A DNA stretch of 58,649 bases from Patescibacteria group bacterium UBA5532 (GCA_002426885.1 DINU01000004.1:1-58649); one strand, 5' to 3'. Shown: positions 22,320 through 33,651, counted from the stretch's first letter. Numbers and translations are program-made. Notes: generated from the letters alone by a model not told the origin.

Positions 22320-23156
22320 ATGTCCCTTCTATCACATGAATACAGATCATTCGACTCACAGAAGCCATGATCTCATACAACCGTCATGGCATGAGTCCAC
22401 GGAAATGAGAAGTCTGGCATTATTATACTCGAAGAACTTGCAGATACACTGGAAGTCATACAAGGAAAAGTGTATTTGATTCTTCAGGCAAACCCTCGTG
22501 CCATCGCTCAGAATATTCGACAGACAGAAAAAAATATGAATCGTGCTTTTCATGATATTCCGCAGGGGGAAATGTATGAGGATCTTCGTGCTCAAGAATT
22601 GATCCCGATCTTACGAGAAAGTGATATACTCCTCGATGTGCATAATACACTCGGAGATAACTCAATTCCATTTCTCATCTCTGAGCATCCAGAATGGAAC
22701 TCTCGTTTCCCGGTCGATCGTGTGATCAGCGGACTCGATACACTTCATCCAGGTGGAAGTGATGGCTATATGAACAGTATCGGGAAAAAATGACTCTGTA
22801 TCGAAAGTGGCTCAATCCATGATCCACAGTGACCAACGATCGCACGGGAATCGATTATGAATTTTCTCCGAGCGACTGGGAATATTCTGTGAAATCCTGT
22901 CGAATATACTGATCAGAAAAAATATCATCTCGATACGATCGTGAAAGCACAGACGACGGATTTTCATTTCATAAAAAAATGGCTCGATTTCGAGACAGTT
23001 TCGATGGGAGAACTCATCGCTTATGATGGAAATACACCGATTTACGCGCCATATGATGGAGTAATTGTGTTCCCATATATCCCAAAATGAGTGTGAGAGG
23101 AAGTATGTGTCTTTGGGCGACGTCAAAATAACGATTCTTTTGAGCTATATAAATAG
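22320..23156 (+). CDS. AspA/AstE-family zinc deacylase
   Basis: 278 aa. Zinc-binding GVHGNEKSG (H and E ligands, about residue 32) is followed by ANPRAIAQNIRQTEKNMNRA, whose NMNR element is the family's substrate-binding Arg/Asn patch, and ILLDVHNT holds the third zinc ligand. LCIESGSIHD carries the catalytic Glu. The C-terminal beta domain (about 200-278) ends in APYDGVIVFPYIPKG, typical of the swinging-in lid. The family removes acyl groups from amino acids or amidated compounds. It is the second copy in this operon; the one at 20750 is more divergent and has lost the HxxE Glu spacing. Confidence 0.85.
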
Positions 23157-23581
23157 TGGTTTGTGATGTTTGTTGAAAAACTACAAATTACTACCATGGG
23201 CTCTGTAGGAACTGAGGAATACCCTAGGAGCCCCTTGAATTTGCAACACCCCGTGACAACTTTTATAAGATTTCGTTCATAAACTTGATTTCTAGGATAA
23301 ATAAGAATTTTAAGGGTGTATGACATATCCATAGTAGATGAAACATCGGAAAAGCTTCTTACTATCATTGATAGTGCTTTAGCTTATGGGAAATATAGAT
23401 ACCCACGGGTAAACCCGTGGTACTTTGCGGAATTCGCCCAATTCAAAACTTGCCCCACCTGTTTTCAAGGGGGGGCAAGTTGTTGACCTGAAGTTTCATA
23501 TTACATACAGTCAGTATATACCGAAGAAAGATTCATTCAACCCCGACTAAAGTCGGGGTGTTCTGTCCGCTACGCGGAGCA
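23157..23581. mobile_element. Palindrome-rich stretch, possible IS200/IS605-type remnant without transposase
   Basis: This gene-poor stretch holds four hairpins: CCACGGGT/ACCCGTGG (23403-23420), ACTTGCCCC/GGGGCAAGT (23448-23480), CCCCGACT/AGTCGGGG (23541-23558) and TCCGC/GCGGA (23566-23578). Subterminal palindromes with tiny loops are typical of IS200/IS605-type ends and of non-autonomous elements derived from them. No transposase or TnpB frame is present. 23157-23400 shows only short unconvincing frames. Confidence 0.35.
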
Positions 23582-23740
23582 TATAAAACTGACCCGAATC
23601 GATTTATATGTAGGGACATTTGAGATGTAAATCCACACATTATTCAGAGTCCAGGAGCAGGAACTACAAAAACAGCTGCTTCCATACGAGCCGATCTACT
23701 CTACCTTCTGAATGGTGCGAATCTATGGGTTCATGATTAA
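23582..23740 (+). pseudogene. Possible folP (dihydropteroate synthase) 3' remnant
   Basis: The frame ending at TAA 23738-23740 reads TKTAASIRADLLYLLNGANL followed by WVHD. This resembles the C-terminal block of dihydropteroate synthases (alanine-rich helix, small-Gly-Ala, then VHD). The upstream part of such a gene is missing and the frame runs back into the palindrome-rich stretch, so it appears truncated by that element. The resemblance is short. Confidence 0.3.
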
Positions 23741-24378
23741 TTACTCATCAGCACGCCCATCGCCCGTTTCATATCTTCTTCTCGGACGATGATGCCGAGC
23801 TCATGCGTCGTCGAGAGCATCTGGACGATATTGATCGCGTGAAATGCGAAGCCTTTCGTGACCTCATAAAAAAGCCCAGGCGTCGTGATCTCGTCATCCT
23901 CGACTTCACAGGTCACGAGTCAGAGATGCTCGAGCACGAGCGTCGGAATCGTGTGATGAATATGCGAATCGATCATCGCACGATCCTCCGACGCGAAGAT
24001 CATATCGATCTCGTGCATTCACTCGATAATGGTAAAAAAACGACTCGCCTTTTCCTTTCGTTCGTTCATCAGTGAAGTAATCATTAGGATATTGCTCGGG
24101 GTCCGTGCGAAGGTCATAAGTGAGAGATCCGCACATGTCGAAATCTTCTGAAACTTTACTGAATTCCTGTGTCCAATTTCTTGTAGATTTTTTTTCTGAA
24201 TGCGCGAGAGTGTCATCTTAATAGCGTGAACGGAGACCGTCTTCTGTGTCTCGGTCTCGACATACGGACGGATATACTCCGAGAAGCTCGTAAGATTCAG
24301 GAATCCATATCGAAGTGCTTCCTCGAGAAATGACTGACGCATGATGACTTCTGTAATCACTTCTGATATTTTTCTCAT
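23737..24378 (-). CDS. Putative regulator with HTH-like N-terminus and ACT-like domains
   Basis: 213 aa. Residues 1-60 are helical and look like a winged-helix or HTH unit (FLEEALRYGFLNLTSFSEYI, then HAIKMTLSRIQKK). From about residue 75 two alternating beta-alpha-beta segments resemble ACT-type domains (CADLSLMTFARTPSN, and near the C-terminus AFHAINIVQMLSTTHELGI), which usually bind amino acids. I read it as a small-ligand-responsive transcription factor, but no single motif is decisive. It is convergent with the folP remnant and upstream of no same-strand gene, so its target is unknown. Confidence 0.6.
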
Positions 24379-24487
24379 ATATGTGCCAAATAGAACAGAT
24401 AAGAATATATATGGACTAAAATAGTCATTTTCGTGATTTTTACAAGAAGATATCTATAAAGGCTGTGTCTGTTCTTTTTCTTCTTTT

Positions 24488-25519
24488 ATGACAGAACTTG
24501 CCCAAGCGACAGGATACTCCTGAGCCTCACATCCATGACTGAACGAAAATGCCTCCTATCATAGAATGGTGTATGAGGACCGTTCTGTATTTCATTCTTT
24601 TGAATCATTTCATAGGCTTTTTCAAGAACTTATAGAGAAATTTCGGAGAAGCAATAACTCTCGTTTTCTTATGAGAATGATCGCAAAAAATGAAGCTATA
24701 TCTCGTATATCAGATCATATTTCTCATATCTGATGAACACCTGGCATATATCCGAATCTCCATGATGAAGCCTGAAAATTTTCTTATGTTACTATCGGGA
24801 TAAATCGTCCTGACCGAAATCCATCAGCAGAAAATATAGCGAAAATATTACAGAAAAATCGTGAATATATAACAAAAATACAAGAGCAGGTAAAAAATTT
24901 CGAAGATTTTAGTCTTGGGGGGCTTCACACATTTGAAAGCAAAGGATTCCGTCTTGCACAGGATATTTCTGCACGAGAACTTCAGATTTTATGGACACCA
25001 TTCTGATGGTCGAAAAAAGCGTGTGAAAATTTGCTGCAATCTTCCGATGGGAGTTTTGCTCTTGGTGTGAGAAATAAAAATAACGAACTTGTTTCATCGA
25101 TTCTATACAGCCATCAACCCCATAACAATATTCCACATTGAGAGATGACAGAACTTACGACATTACCAGAATTTCGAGGACAATGAATCGCAAGTATTCT
25201 TGCGACGGCACTTCAGGTAAAAGCATTGCATAAAGGAATCATGAATATCTATGGTGAATTTCGAGCACTCTCTCCCACATGAAAACAAATCCAGTCTATA
25301 AAATGTGCAATCGAAAGTGGAATGGAATTTTTTTCCTCTTTTCCTCTGGTTAATCATGTCGATATAGATGACTTTCCTGATGCTCATAATATCGGACTTT
25401 CTCTTCCTGGCTACCCAGGAAATCCAGAACAATTAAAAAGTTTTTTTGTCGGATCGCTGAATCCAGAAAAAATCTCCCCTCGCATTCGTGAAGCATACGG
25501 AAACATTTTATCTCTTTAA
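24488..25519 (+). CDS. GNAT acetyltransferase with N-terminal extension
   Basis: 343 aa. The C-terminal part carries a GNAT core: MTELTTLPEFRGQGIASILA gives strand beta-4 and the acetyl-CoA-binding R-G-Q-G-x-A loop (motif A, near residue 232), followed by IYGEFRALSPTGKQIQ. The E-x-R-A and T-x-x-E pattern is reminiscent of beta-lysine or polyamine acetyltransferases. The first 170 residues are of unknown fold. It probably transfers an acyl group to a small amine or to a cell-wall precursor; the peptidase gene 10 bp downstream supports a cell-wall link but does not prove it. Confidence 0.75.
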
Positions 25520-25529
25520 TTTTTCTTCT

Positions 25530-26177
25530 ATGTACCCATTTTTACTTCTCTCGCGAGAAAATTTCATATTTCCTCTTTTCTGAGAACAATCACAAGGAAA
25601 TCCCTGCATCATCGACTATTCTCTTCCTGATTTTTCTCGCATAGATGCCTTGAATCAAGAGGAAGTCATACGCCACAATGCCGAATTCTTATCAGAAAAT
25701 CACGCACAGTGGTGACTCTGATGATACCTCGAAAATCGTTCTCACATTCTTTCGGGGACTCATATTCTTGCAGAATGACGAGTGTATCATCTCGGAATCG
25801 ATGTACTTTTCCCTGTGGGAACAAAACTCCATACTCCGCTCGATGGAGAAATAATCGAAAAATGATACGAGCCAGGAAAAGGAAATTATGGATGATATAT
25901 CATCATGAAATATACATGCAACGCAAATAATTTTTTCGTCCTATACGGACACCTGTCAGAGCGATCATTTCTCTCGAAGGAAAAGTTTCACAAAGGAGAA
26001 ATATTCGCAGAACTCGGAAGTCGTGAAGAAAATGGTGACTGGTTTCCCCATCTCCACATGCAAGTTTTCACTGGAAAAGACTTCGAAACCTGGAAAATGA
26101 AATGATATTGCACACTCGAGGATATTCCAAACATGCGAAATATTTGCCCTGATCCGACTTTTCTCATTCGATACTAA
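25530..26177 (+). CDS. M23 (LytM-like) peptidase
   Basis: 215 aa. Zinc ligands of the M23 family are in place: HLGIDVLFPVG (H-x-x-x-D, about residue 94) and PHLHMQV (H-x-H, about residue 172), with the usual LDGEII, GNYGGYIIMKY and FVLYGHLSE strands between. M23 enzymes cut peptide cross-bridges of peptidoglycan. No signal peptide is evident, so it may be exported by another route or act inside, where some M23 homologues have non-wall roles. Ten bp separate it from the GNAT gene, so the two form an operon. Confidence 0.85.
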
Positions 26178-26251
26178 TTTTATAAATCCGTCGCTGTGGG
26201 ATGAATCCGAAGGATTTCCACTGCCCCACCATGAATCCAATTTTGAAACCT

Positions 26252-26929
26252 CTACCGCACAATCTGAATATTAAATGCTCCATCCTGCGTCGCACTATAA
26301 ATCCGCGTCCAGAGCAGAAGATATCCTTCTGTTCCACGTGCATTCGAGATATCGCCGAGATCGAGAAGATTTTCATCTTTCCATCCGAAACTCATCAGAA
26401 ATTCACGGACTTTTTGCTTCGCGTCTGCATCATTTCCGCTGATAAAATTGACATGATTTCCGGCATGAATTTTTTCTGGTGCAAGCATATATGCACAGGA
26501 CATCGTATTCAGCGTCTTGACGACCTTCGCTTCCGGGAGAAAAGCCTGAACCGCTTCCCCGAGCGAATTCGTATTCTCGAGTCATTCGAGAAGCGTCGGC
26601 GGAAAACCTCCAGAGAAATCGAGCGGATTCGAGAGATCGATCATGAGCATGTCATGAAAATCATTTTTATCACACAGAGTCAGCGCGTCGAGTGTATGCC
26701 TGCCATTGAGCGCATTAATGACGAGATCAGCTCATTTCACTGCTTCCGCAAAAGGAAGGAGTGAAATCGAGGCGTGAGCACTATGCCAGAGAGAAAAACT
26801 TCCCTCGCCCATCTTTTCCTCTGTACTCGCGACGTCTCGTGTCCCCATCGTTACGCGATGATCGTGAGAGAGCAGACTTTCGGCGAGAGTCCGTCCGACC
26901 ATGCCAGTTCCGAGAATCGTAATATTCAT
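26252..26929 (-). CDS. NADP-dependent oxidoreductase of the F420/NADP reductase type
   Basis: 225 aa. The N-terminus MNITILGTGMVGRTLAESL is a dinucleotide-binding GxGxxG fold, and TMGTRD after strand 2 fits NADPH preference. DLVINALNGR, LMIDLSNPLDF and AKVVKTLNTM follow the order seen in F420-dependent NADP reductase-like proteins (NAD_binding F420 family). The start ATG 26929 begins directly at the first beta strand; a longer upstream frame was rejected. Whether F420 is used is unknown. Ends at TAG 26252-26254. Same strand as gpsA, 142 bp downstream of it. Confidence 0.8.
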
Positions 26930-27071
26930 AAAAATAAGAATGAAAAAATAAACACCCTCATGATAGGGAAAATTCCGAAATAACAAAACTCTGGTTTTTT
27001 ATAGCCTGCATCTGCTCTGATGGGTATATCCCTCCGAAAAAAAGAATCGAGAAAAATATAATCAAAATAAT

Positions 27072-27950
27072 CTATCGATTCCTCTGAAATATTTCCAGAA
27101 ATTCGGATTTTTCTATATTTTTTTCTCGAGAAAAAAGTCAGAGAAATGCATGAAGAAATGTGTATTTCCGAGGTAAAAGTGGCGCGAGTATACCGATGCT
27201 CCAGAGTCACTCTACGGTCGTATTCATGAACTCAAGCGCCGTCTCCGTCGATCCTGTCCGTGCAAAATAGACTCAGAAGCCGTGATTGCGACTCTCAGTG
27301 CTCGCACAAGTCGTGAAGAGATCACCGACCCCTGCGAAGAGCGACGTAATATCGAAGTCACATCCGAGAGATTCTCTCGAGAAATAGCCGATGTCACGGC
27401 ACATTCTCGCGATAAAAATCCCCTTCAGATTTTCCCCGAGTCCATATCCGTCGATCATTCCGATCCCGATCGCGATGATATTTTTCATGACACCCATGAC
27501 CTCGATCATGCGCGCATCAGAAGTGTACTCGAGCTCGAAGAGTGGTGTCTCGAGTATTTTCTGAAAGAGATCAAAGTGCTCTCGTGCTCATCAGAATGTC
27601 GCGCCTGTCGGAAGTCCGAGGAGCATTTCACTTGCGAGATTGGGTCAGGAGAGAGCAGATATATTTTTCCCGAGATGAGAAGATGGAAAGATCGCATGTA
27701 AATCCTCTCCATGAATATACGCCTTCGTCGCGGAGAGAAGCGGAGTATCGCCAATTTCTTCTCGGATTTCTCACGCGACCTTCTCGAGTCCTGCGCCTGT
27801 AAGTGTCGATATATACGCGTCAGCATGGGGAAGCTCCGCAAGAGGTGTGCCATGTCTGTACGACCAAGTCGTGAGTGTATGTCAGTTACTTCGGACGAGC
27901 GATGCGAGCGCATTCCCGAATTGTCCGGTTCAGAAAATGAGTACGTGCAT
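27072..27950 (-). CDS. gpsA: Glycerol-3-phosphate dehydrogenase [NAD(P)+]
   Basis: 292 aa. It reduces dihydroxyacetone phosphate to sn-glycerol 3-phosphate, the lipid backbone. N-terminal HVLIFGTGQFGNALASLV is the NAD(P) fold; ISALSGPNLASEM matches the GPS/GP-N-A-E block; MKNIIAIGIGMIDGYGLGEN is the catalytic-domain helix with the conserved Lys; FAGVGDLFTTC and STESRNHGFG are hallmark GpsA motifs, ending with TTVEGLWSI. The tail is longer than usual. It links to the CarS-PlsC fusion at 13870, the likely user of its product. Confidence 0.9.
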
Positions 27951-28052
27951 GTGAGAAGTATAGAGTTTTTTTGTCGCTGGCAAGTTTTCTTTTTTGCAAT
28001 GAAAAAAAGAATATGGTATGATTACGGAACAAAATACCACTTTCTTTTTTTT

Positions 28053-29102
28053 ATGTCTTTTGACGATTCATTCACTGACAAGATCAGTGCAAAGTCCGAA
28101 AACACACATGATGAACTTCAGAACTTGCGGGGAGAGCTTTCTCAAAAAAAAAGAATGTTGCACGATGATGCCGAGCTACGTGGTTATTTTACACAAAGAA
28201 TTACAGGCGGAGCTCAGTCAGAGAATATTCAAAAACCAGCCTTTCCCCCTATCAAGCTCTATTCACTTGAGGAACTTCGAAGAGAAATCGGGCAAGAATG
28301 ATCAGAAAATACCCCCGATCAGAATCACGCAGGGAATACTGTGCAAGAATCTTCTCGGGCAATAGCAGCAGTGAAGCCGAAAACACTCGCAGATTTTCCC
28401 CAAGCAGAAACGCTCATAAATCAACTCTCGGGAGAGGAAGCAAAAGAACTTCAGCGTTTTCTCTGAGTAGAGGATGATGGAGATATCGGACCGATCACAC
28501 GCGGGAAAATCGAGGAATTTCTGAATGATCCAGCGAGAAAAACTCAGCTCGAACAAAAAATCCAAGCAATCCAAGCAGAAAAATCTGAACTATGAACAAG
28601 AAGCCTCAGAAACTCAACCGAAAAACTGGAAAAAGGACCTCTCATAGAACAATGACTCGAAGGGAAAATCCCAGAGACGACACCAGAAAATCCAGGAGGA
28701 TGATATATCCGAATCTTCCGAGTCAACAGTGGGAAACTCGCGATCGCACTCTATGACAAGTGAAAACTTCTTGTCACAGCCTACACAAGCCCAGGAGCAG
28801 AATGAAAAGAAACTCCTCGTTACAAAAATAAAAAACTTACAGGAAAAGTAGATGAAGATCATAAATCAAGCACTTACCCAAAACCAAACGGATGAGCCCC
28901 GATGCCTTATGCCGTCCATATCGAGTGAGCCTACTGGATCCATGGAAGTCATGAGGTAGATGGATGACCTCTCTCACATGGATGTATCCGCGTGAAGACA
29001 AGGCCATACATGCAAGAAATCTTCCGATATGTAAGAGGAAATTCTCAGAATATAAGACTCACGGTCGAAGATATCTATCCTCAGAGGAGGGGAAAAAAAT
29101 AG
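28053..29102 (+). CDS. L,D-transpeptidase (YkuD) with PG-binding-like domain
   Basis: 349 aa. The catalytic YkuD signature is complete: YWIHGSHEVDGGPLSHGCIR, with the nucleophile Cys near residue 309 and its partner His. An upstream segment (about 122-160, LQRFLGVEDDGDIGPITRGK) looks like a peptidoglycan-binding repeat. A coiled, charged N-terminus without clear signal peptide precedes it. L,D-transpeptidases cross-link or modify peptidoglycan at meso-DAP or attach proteins to it. Several active-site glycines are TGA codons. It is transcribed away from gpsA. Confidence 0.88.
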
Positions 29103-29130
29103 AGCAGAACGAAGCATCCATACTCACGAG

Positions 29131-29427
29131 ATGAAAGGAAAAAATAAAGTGAAGCCGAGTCATCATCTCACACATAAGGAATCTGGCACGAAGCTGAATC
29201 CTCATAGAAAAGAATTAAACATGGAAAATCTAGATTCTCAGATAAATCAAATCCAAGAGATGAGAAGTTCCACGCATGAGAATATCACATTTTCGTCTTT
29301 AGGATATCTCTATTTCCCAGAGATATTTCCGCATATTTCTCTATCCAGTAGCCAGCATACATATCTGACGAATAAAAGAATTTGACTTATTTATATTAAT
29401 GTTATAATAAGCAAGTTTATTTTGTAA
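29131..29427 (+). CDS. Small hypothetical protein
   Basis: 98 aa counting one TGA as Gly, ending at TAA 29425-29427. The first third is Lys/His-rich (MKGKNKVKPSHHLTHKES), the rest is mixed with a hydrophobic tail (LIYINVIISKFIL). I do not recognise it. A promoter-like sequence for the next gene overlaps its end, so it may be a decaying or spurious frame. Confidence 0.35.
29382..29408 (+). promoter_or_regulatory. Promoter-like sequence
   Basis: TTGACT and TATAAT are present, separated by a short 15-bp spacer, about 30 bp before the 29436 gene. The spacing is suboptimal. Confidence 0.35.
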
Positions 29428-29435
29428 TTCTTTAT

Positions 29436-30332
29436 ATGGAATATTCGACACAAAGAACTCTGCCTCTATGAAGGTCTACGGAATACACAGAGAATCCTGT
29501 AACCCCTCATAAGGATTATGATGCAGAAGATCTTGCAGGTCAACTAGAGGAATCTTACGATCATGATAACTCCCCTCAGACCGTTGTCACTGTGAAAGAA
29601 GAAGTAGCTCTTGCGCTTGACCGAGAAGAAGAAGAACCGAGCTCCAGGGGGGGCGAATTGATTCGTGGGGCGAATGCTTTACTTGAGGCAGAACTGAATG
29701 TTGTATTTACTGTACCAAAGGAAAAGACACCAAACCCCGGAAAATTATCGGAGGTAACAAGGTGAAAACCTGGAATATTAGAGCAAATACTCTCCAAGAT
29801 AAGCCAGTTTTTTGAGGAAAATAATACTTTCTTCTATCAAGTCCTGGGTGAAAAATTGACTGATAATATATATGAGTACATTGAGGAGCTCAAAACTGCT
29901 CCAAATCAAGAATCTCTTGAGAATCTTATTGAATCGCTACATGGGGTCAGCAGAAAACTCACAGCTCAATATGTTATTCTTCAGAATCGATATGCCGATC
30001 AAAATGAAATACTCCAGAATGTCCAAATGCGTATTGATATATCTACCTTTATCGGACGAACAAATACACTTCAAATTGAGGTTACTAGACGAGAGACTAC
30101 CGAGAAAAACACTCAAAGCACTCAAGGTAGTCCTGTACGGGAAAAGTTATCAGAGCGAACGTCTTTTTTGAACACTCTTCTGTCTACAGTGGGGGAAGCA
30201 ATATCATGATGAGAATTATCAAAAGAGGAAATTCAGAACTATATGGATATGTTCACGTGAATGGCAGAAATGTGGCCCGATCGAGAAGTGGATATTCGAG
30301 GGGTAGTTCATGAGCTAGAGATACTACTTTAA
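29436..30332 (+). CDS. Hypothetical helical protein
   Basis: 298 aa. Not recognised. An acidic, probably disordered first 100 residues (EEEEPSSRGG) is followed by a predicted alpha-helical bundle from about residue 125 (LTDNIYEYIEELK, RKLTAQYVILQNRY) and a Thr/Arg-rich linker near residue 220. No membrane segment or catalytic motif. Ends 13 bp before the convergent clpB stop. Similar helical hypotheticals occur at 32558 and 46174. Confidence 0.65.
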
Positions 30333-30345
30333 GAAAGTTTCCATC

Positions 30346-32484
30346 TTAATTTTCTCTCACCTCCAGTAGATCATCCTTTCCGAGCGAAAGGATGATTTTT
30401 TGTCATTCATGGATATTTCCGAGGAGAATCTGCTCTGAGAGTGGGTTCGTGATATACTCGGTCACAGCGCGTTTCAGTGGTCGCGCTCCGAAAGATGGAT
30501 CATATCAGAGGACTCCGAGTCGATCGACGAGAGCATCTGTGACTTCCGCACTGATGCCTTTTTCGCGAAGCTGAGCGATAACTTCATCGAGCAGAAGGAG
30601 AGTAATGCGACGGATTTCTGCTTCTCCGAGAGGATTATAGACGACGATATCATCGATACGATTGAGAAATTCCACACGGAAATACTTCTTCAGTTCTGCG
30701 AGAAGGAGTGGTGGAATCCTTCCGGATTGCTTCGTCTCTGGATTTTCCCCTTCTGACTGACCGATCGACTCGATAATCGAAGATCCGATATTCGAAGTCA
30801 TGATGATGATCGTGTTTTTCATATTTACCTTCCGTCATTTTCCATCCGTTACCTGCCCATCATCGAGAATCTGTAGAAAAATATTCCACACATCGGGATG
30901 TGCTTTTTCCACTTCGTCAAGCAGGACGACACTATAGGGATGACGCCGCACTGCTTCTGTCAGCTGTCCCCCCTCTTCGTAGCCGATATATCCTGGAGGC
31001 GCACCGATCAGACGTGCGACACTATGCGACTCCATATACTCGCTCATGTCGATGCGAATATACGCATTTGGGTCATTCCAGAGGATACGACAGAGTGCTT
31101 TCGCTGTCTCAGTCTTCCCGACACCAGTCGGTCCGAGAAAAAGAAAGGAGCCGATCGGCTTGCGTGGATCAGCAAGTCATGCCTTACTGCGACGAAGTGC
31201 ATTTGCGACTTTCGAGAGTGCTTCGCTCTGACCGATTACATAATTCCCGAGAGAGTCCTCGAGATGTGCATATATCTCTCACTCTGATTCGAGCAGTTTC
31301 CCGACTGGGATGCCCGTCCACTTCGCGACAATATTCGCGATATCATCTGATCGGACAACCTGCGTATCTTCGAGGGCATTTTCGAGCGTATCGAGTGTTG
31401 CTTGTTTCTCGGGGATTTTCGCATAGCGAATTTCCGCGACATGACGATAATCGCCTTGGGCTTCCCCGGAAATCGCCTGTTGCTCAAGCTCAGCGATCTC
31501 ATCACGGAGTTTCTGGATTTTTTCTCGTTCTTGTTTTGTATTTTCCCATTCTGATTTCATGACTTCGAACTGGGACTTTTTCAGAGCGAGCTCTCCCTCG
31601 AGTTCCGCCAGACGTGTCGCTCGATCTTTTTCATGTTTTATCGCTTCGCGTTCGATCTCGAGCGAGCGAATCGCTTTCTCGAGCTTATCGAGCTCGACTG
31701 GACGAGAATGCGTCCGCATTTTTACTGATGAAGTCGCCTCATCGAGGAGATCGATCGCCTTATCAGGAAGCTTCCGATCGCCGATGTAGCGGATCGAGAG
31801 GTCGACCGCACTCGTGATCGCATCGTCACTGATACGAATCCCGTGAAATGACTCAAATCGTTCCTTCAGTCCACGAAGAATCGCAAGCGTATCATCACGC
31901 GTCGGCTCCTCGACGGGAACTGGCTGAAATCGTCGCTCAAGTGCACCATCTTTCTCGATGTATTTCCGATATTCTGTGAGTGTCGTCGCGCCGATGACCT
32001 TGATCCTTCCGCGCGCAAGTGACGGCTTCAGGAGATTTCCCGCATCACTCGATCCTTCACTCGCACCAGCTCAGACGATCGTATGAAGCTCATCGATGAA
32101 GAGGATGATTTTCCCTTCACTTTTCTCGACTGCATCGATCACCGCCTTCAGTCGCTCTTCGAATTCGCCACGATACTTCGCTCAGGCGATAATCGCTGTC
32201 ATATCGAGCGTCCGAATCTCCCGATCGAGAAGCATTTCTGGGACTTCACGGGCGACGATCTTCCGTGCGATTCCCTCGACGATCGCCGTCTTTCCGACTC
32301 CTGGATCTCACACGAGCACGGGATTATTTTTTGACCGACGAGAGAGAATCTGGATCGTACGATATATCTCATCTTCACGACCGATGACAGGATCGATCTT
32401 CCCCTCTCGCGCTTGCTCCGTCAGATTTATGGTAAATATCTCGAGCGGACTGCGATTATCCGCTGGTTCGAAGTGTCATTCCAT
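30346..32484 (-). CDS. clpB: ClpB-type disaggregase lacking the N-terminal Clp domain
   Basis: 712 aa against about 860 for standard ClpB. NBD1 starts almost at once: Walker A GDPGVGKTA near residue 58, Walker B ILFIDELHT, arginine-finger region RRFQPVPVEEP. A long coiled M domain (about 255-370, KLEKAIRSLEIEREAI) identifies ClpB rather than ClpA/C. NBD2 has GPTGVGKTE (about 450), VVLLDEVEKAH and RIDMSEYMES. C-terminal FGARPLKRAV is intact, with a 20-residue extra tail. ATP-driven unfolding of aggregates with DnaK is expected. The short start MEGHFEPADNRSPLEIF is the only ATG upstream of NBD1, so the N-domain is absent rather than split. Confidence 0.92.
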
Positions 32485-32557
32485 AGGAAAAATTTATGTC
32501 TTCCAGAGTATAACAGAGGGATAAATGGAGTCAAATAGAAAAATAAGTTTCGCTATT

Positions 32558-33343
32558 TTATCATGCTTTTTCTGATAAATATATTCCGAATATGTTGCGA
32601 ATCTCTCCCTGAAATACCTGAAATTGAGCAGAAATTTCCTCTCAGATTTCTCTTTTTCTTTCTGACGAAGCATCCTGAAAGCTTCCAGAAGATAGAAAAA
32701 GTGTATGAATATACCGAGAAAATGCTTGCTCCAGACCAGAAATATCTATGTCTGAATCCTCAATCATCTGTTTCATACTGGTAAACATGAGTATCATTGC
32801 ATTATATTGTTCGATTCATGCATCAATACCAAGGCGAGTAAATACAGTCTGGATCATCTCACGTTGCCCCCCATCTGAAATGGGCACAGGATTGAGTATG
32901 ATAATATTCTTGTGTGTTGTATATTTTTTTTCCTGTATCACATGCGGAGACGCTCCAAGTCGCGATGCCACCACCCTCTGAAGTTGATCCAGTTCAGTAT
33001 CCAGCCTCTTCAGCACACCCTCCCGCATATCTACAGAAATTTCCCCCTTTCCGACATACTGTTTCATAGAATCAGAAAGACGATATATATCTTCTCGTAT
33101 GAAGTAAACCGGCATTTCTCGGGTGGCTTCAAACTGCAAGAGATCAGCCACAAGGCGATTATATCTCTTCAGATACGACATATCTCCAAGTATGTGAATC
33201 ACTGCACGTATCGTCCGAAGTTGTGTCTTCCATGGGTCATCTGGGTAAACAATGATCGTACCCTGTGATGGATGTCAATTACTGATACCCTTTCCCCCCT
33301 TGTTCCTCCCTCTTTCTGGAAATTGTATGACATTTCCATTCAT
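32558..33343 (-). CDS. Hypothetical helical protein upstream of clpB
   Basis: 261 aa. Not recognised. Recognisable segments: TIIVYPDDPWKTQLRTIR, then a helical middle (SYLKRYNRLVADLL, VLKRLDTELDQLQRVVASRL) and NIIILNPVPISDGGQR, then a further helix to the end. No signal peptide or membrane helix. The ATG at 33343 is the first start after the upstream region. It lies 73 bp before clpB on the same strand, so it may be co-transcribed with the chaperone. Confidence 0.6.
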
Positions 33344-33651
33344 AAAGCATCATGAAATACGATTCTGAGTATGCAGAAAATATATATTTTGTAAAGAGAA
33401 ACTTGAGAAAGTGAGTCACCACTTCCATGAAAGAGAAATAAATCCAGAAGGAAAAATGTATGAAACTTGCTTTTTCTCGATTTTTTTTATAATATTCATG
33501 GTCTTTTATCATACGTGACAAGGCTGGATTATTACTCGATCGGATTTTCCTCGTCTTTTTCGTTATTTTCTGCTCTAAGAAAAGAAGAAAAAGATGCCTG
33601 AATCTTGCGAGGATACTTCGTATAAGGATTATTTTTTTAACTTTTTTTTCT
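33344..33651. other. Intergenic region with likely divergent promoters
   Basis: No convincing gene. AT-rich, with TATAAT at 33488-33493 preceded by TTGCTT (15-bp spacer), a candidate promoter for rpsB, and poly-T tracts directly before the rpsB ATG. A minus-strand frame through it is Lys/Ile-rich and unconvincing. Confidence 0.45.

Noticed and set aside
23123..23368. 81-residue minus-strand frame
   Set aside because: Overlaps the end of the deacylase gene, has no motif, and lies in the remnant region.
26930..27210. 94-residue minus-strand frame overlapping the gpsA 3' end
   Set aside because: Out of frame with gpsA, whose tail reads naturally to TAG 27072; no independent support.
30900..31562. 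220-residue plus-strand frame
   Set aside because: Arg/Ser-rich shadow of clpB.
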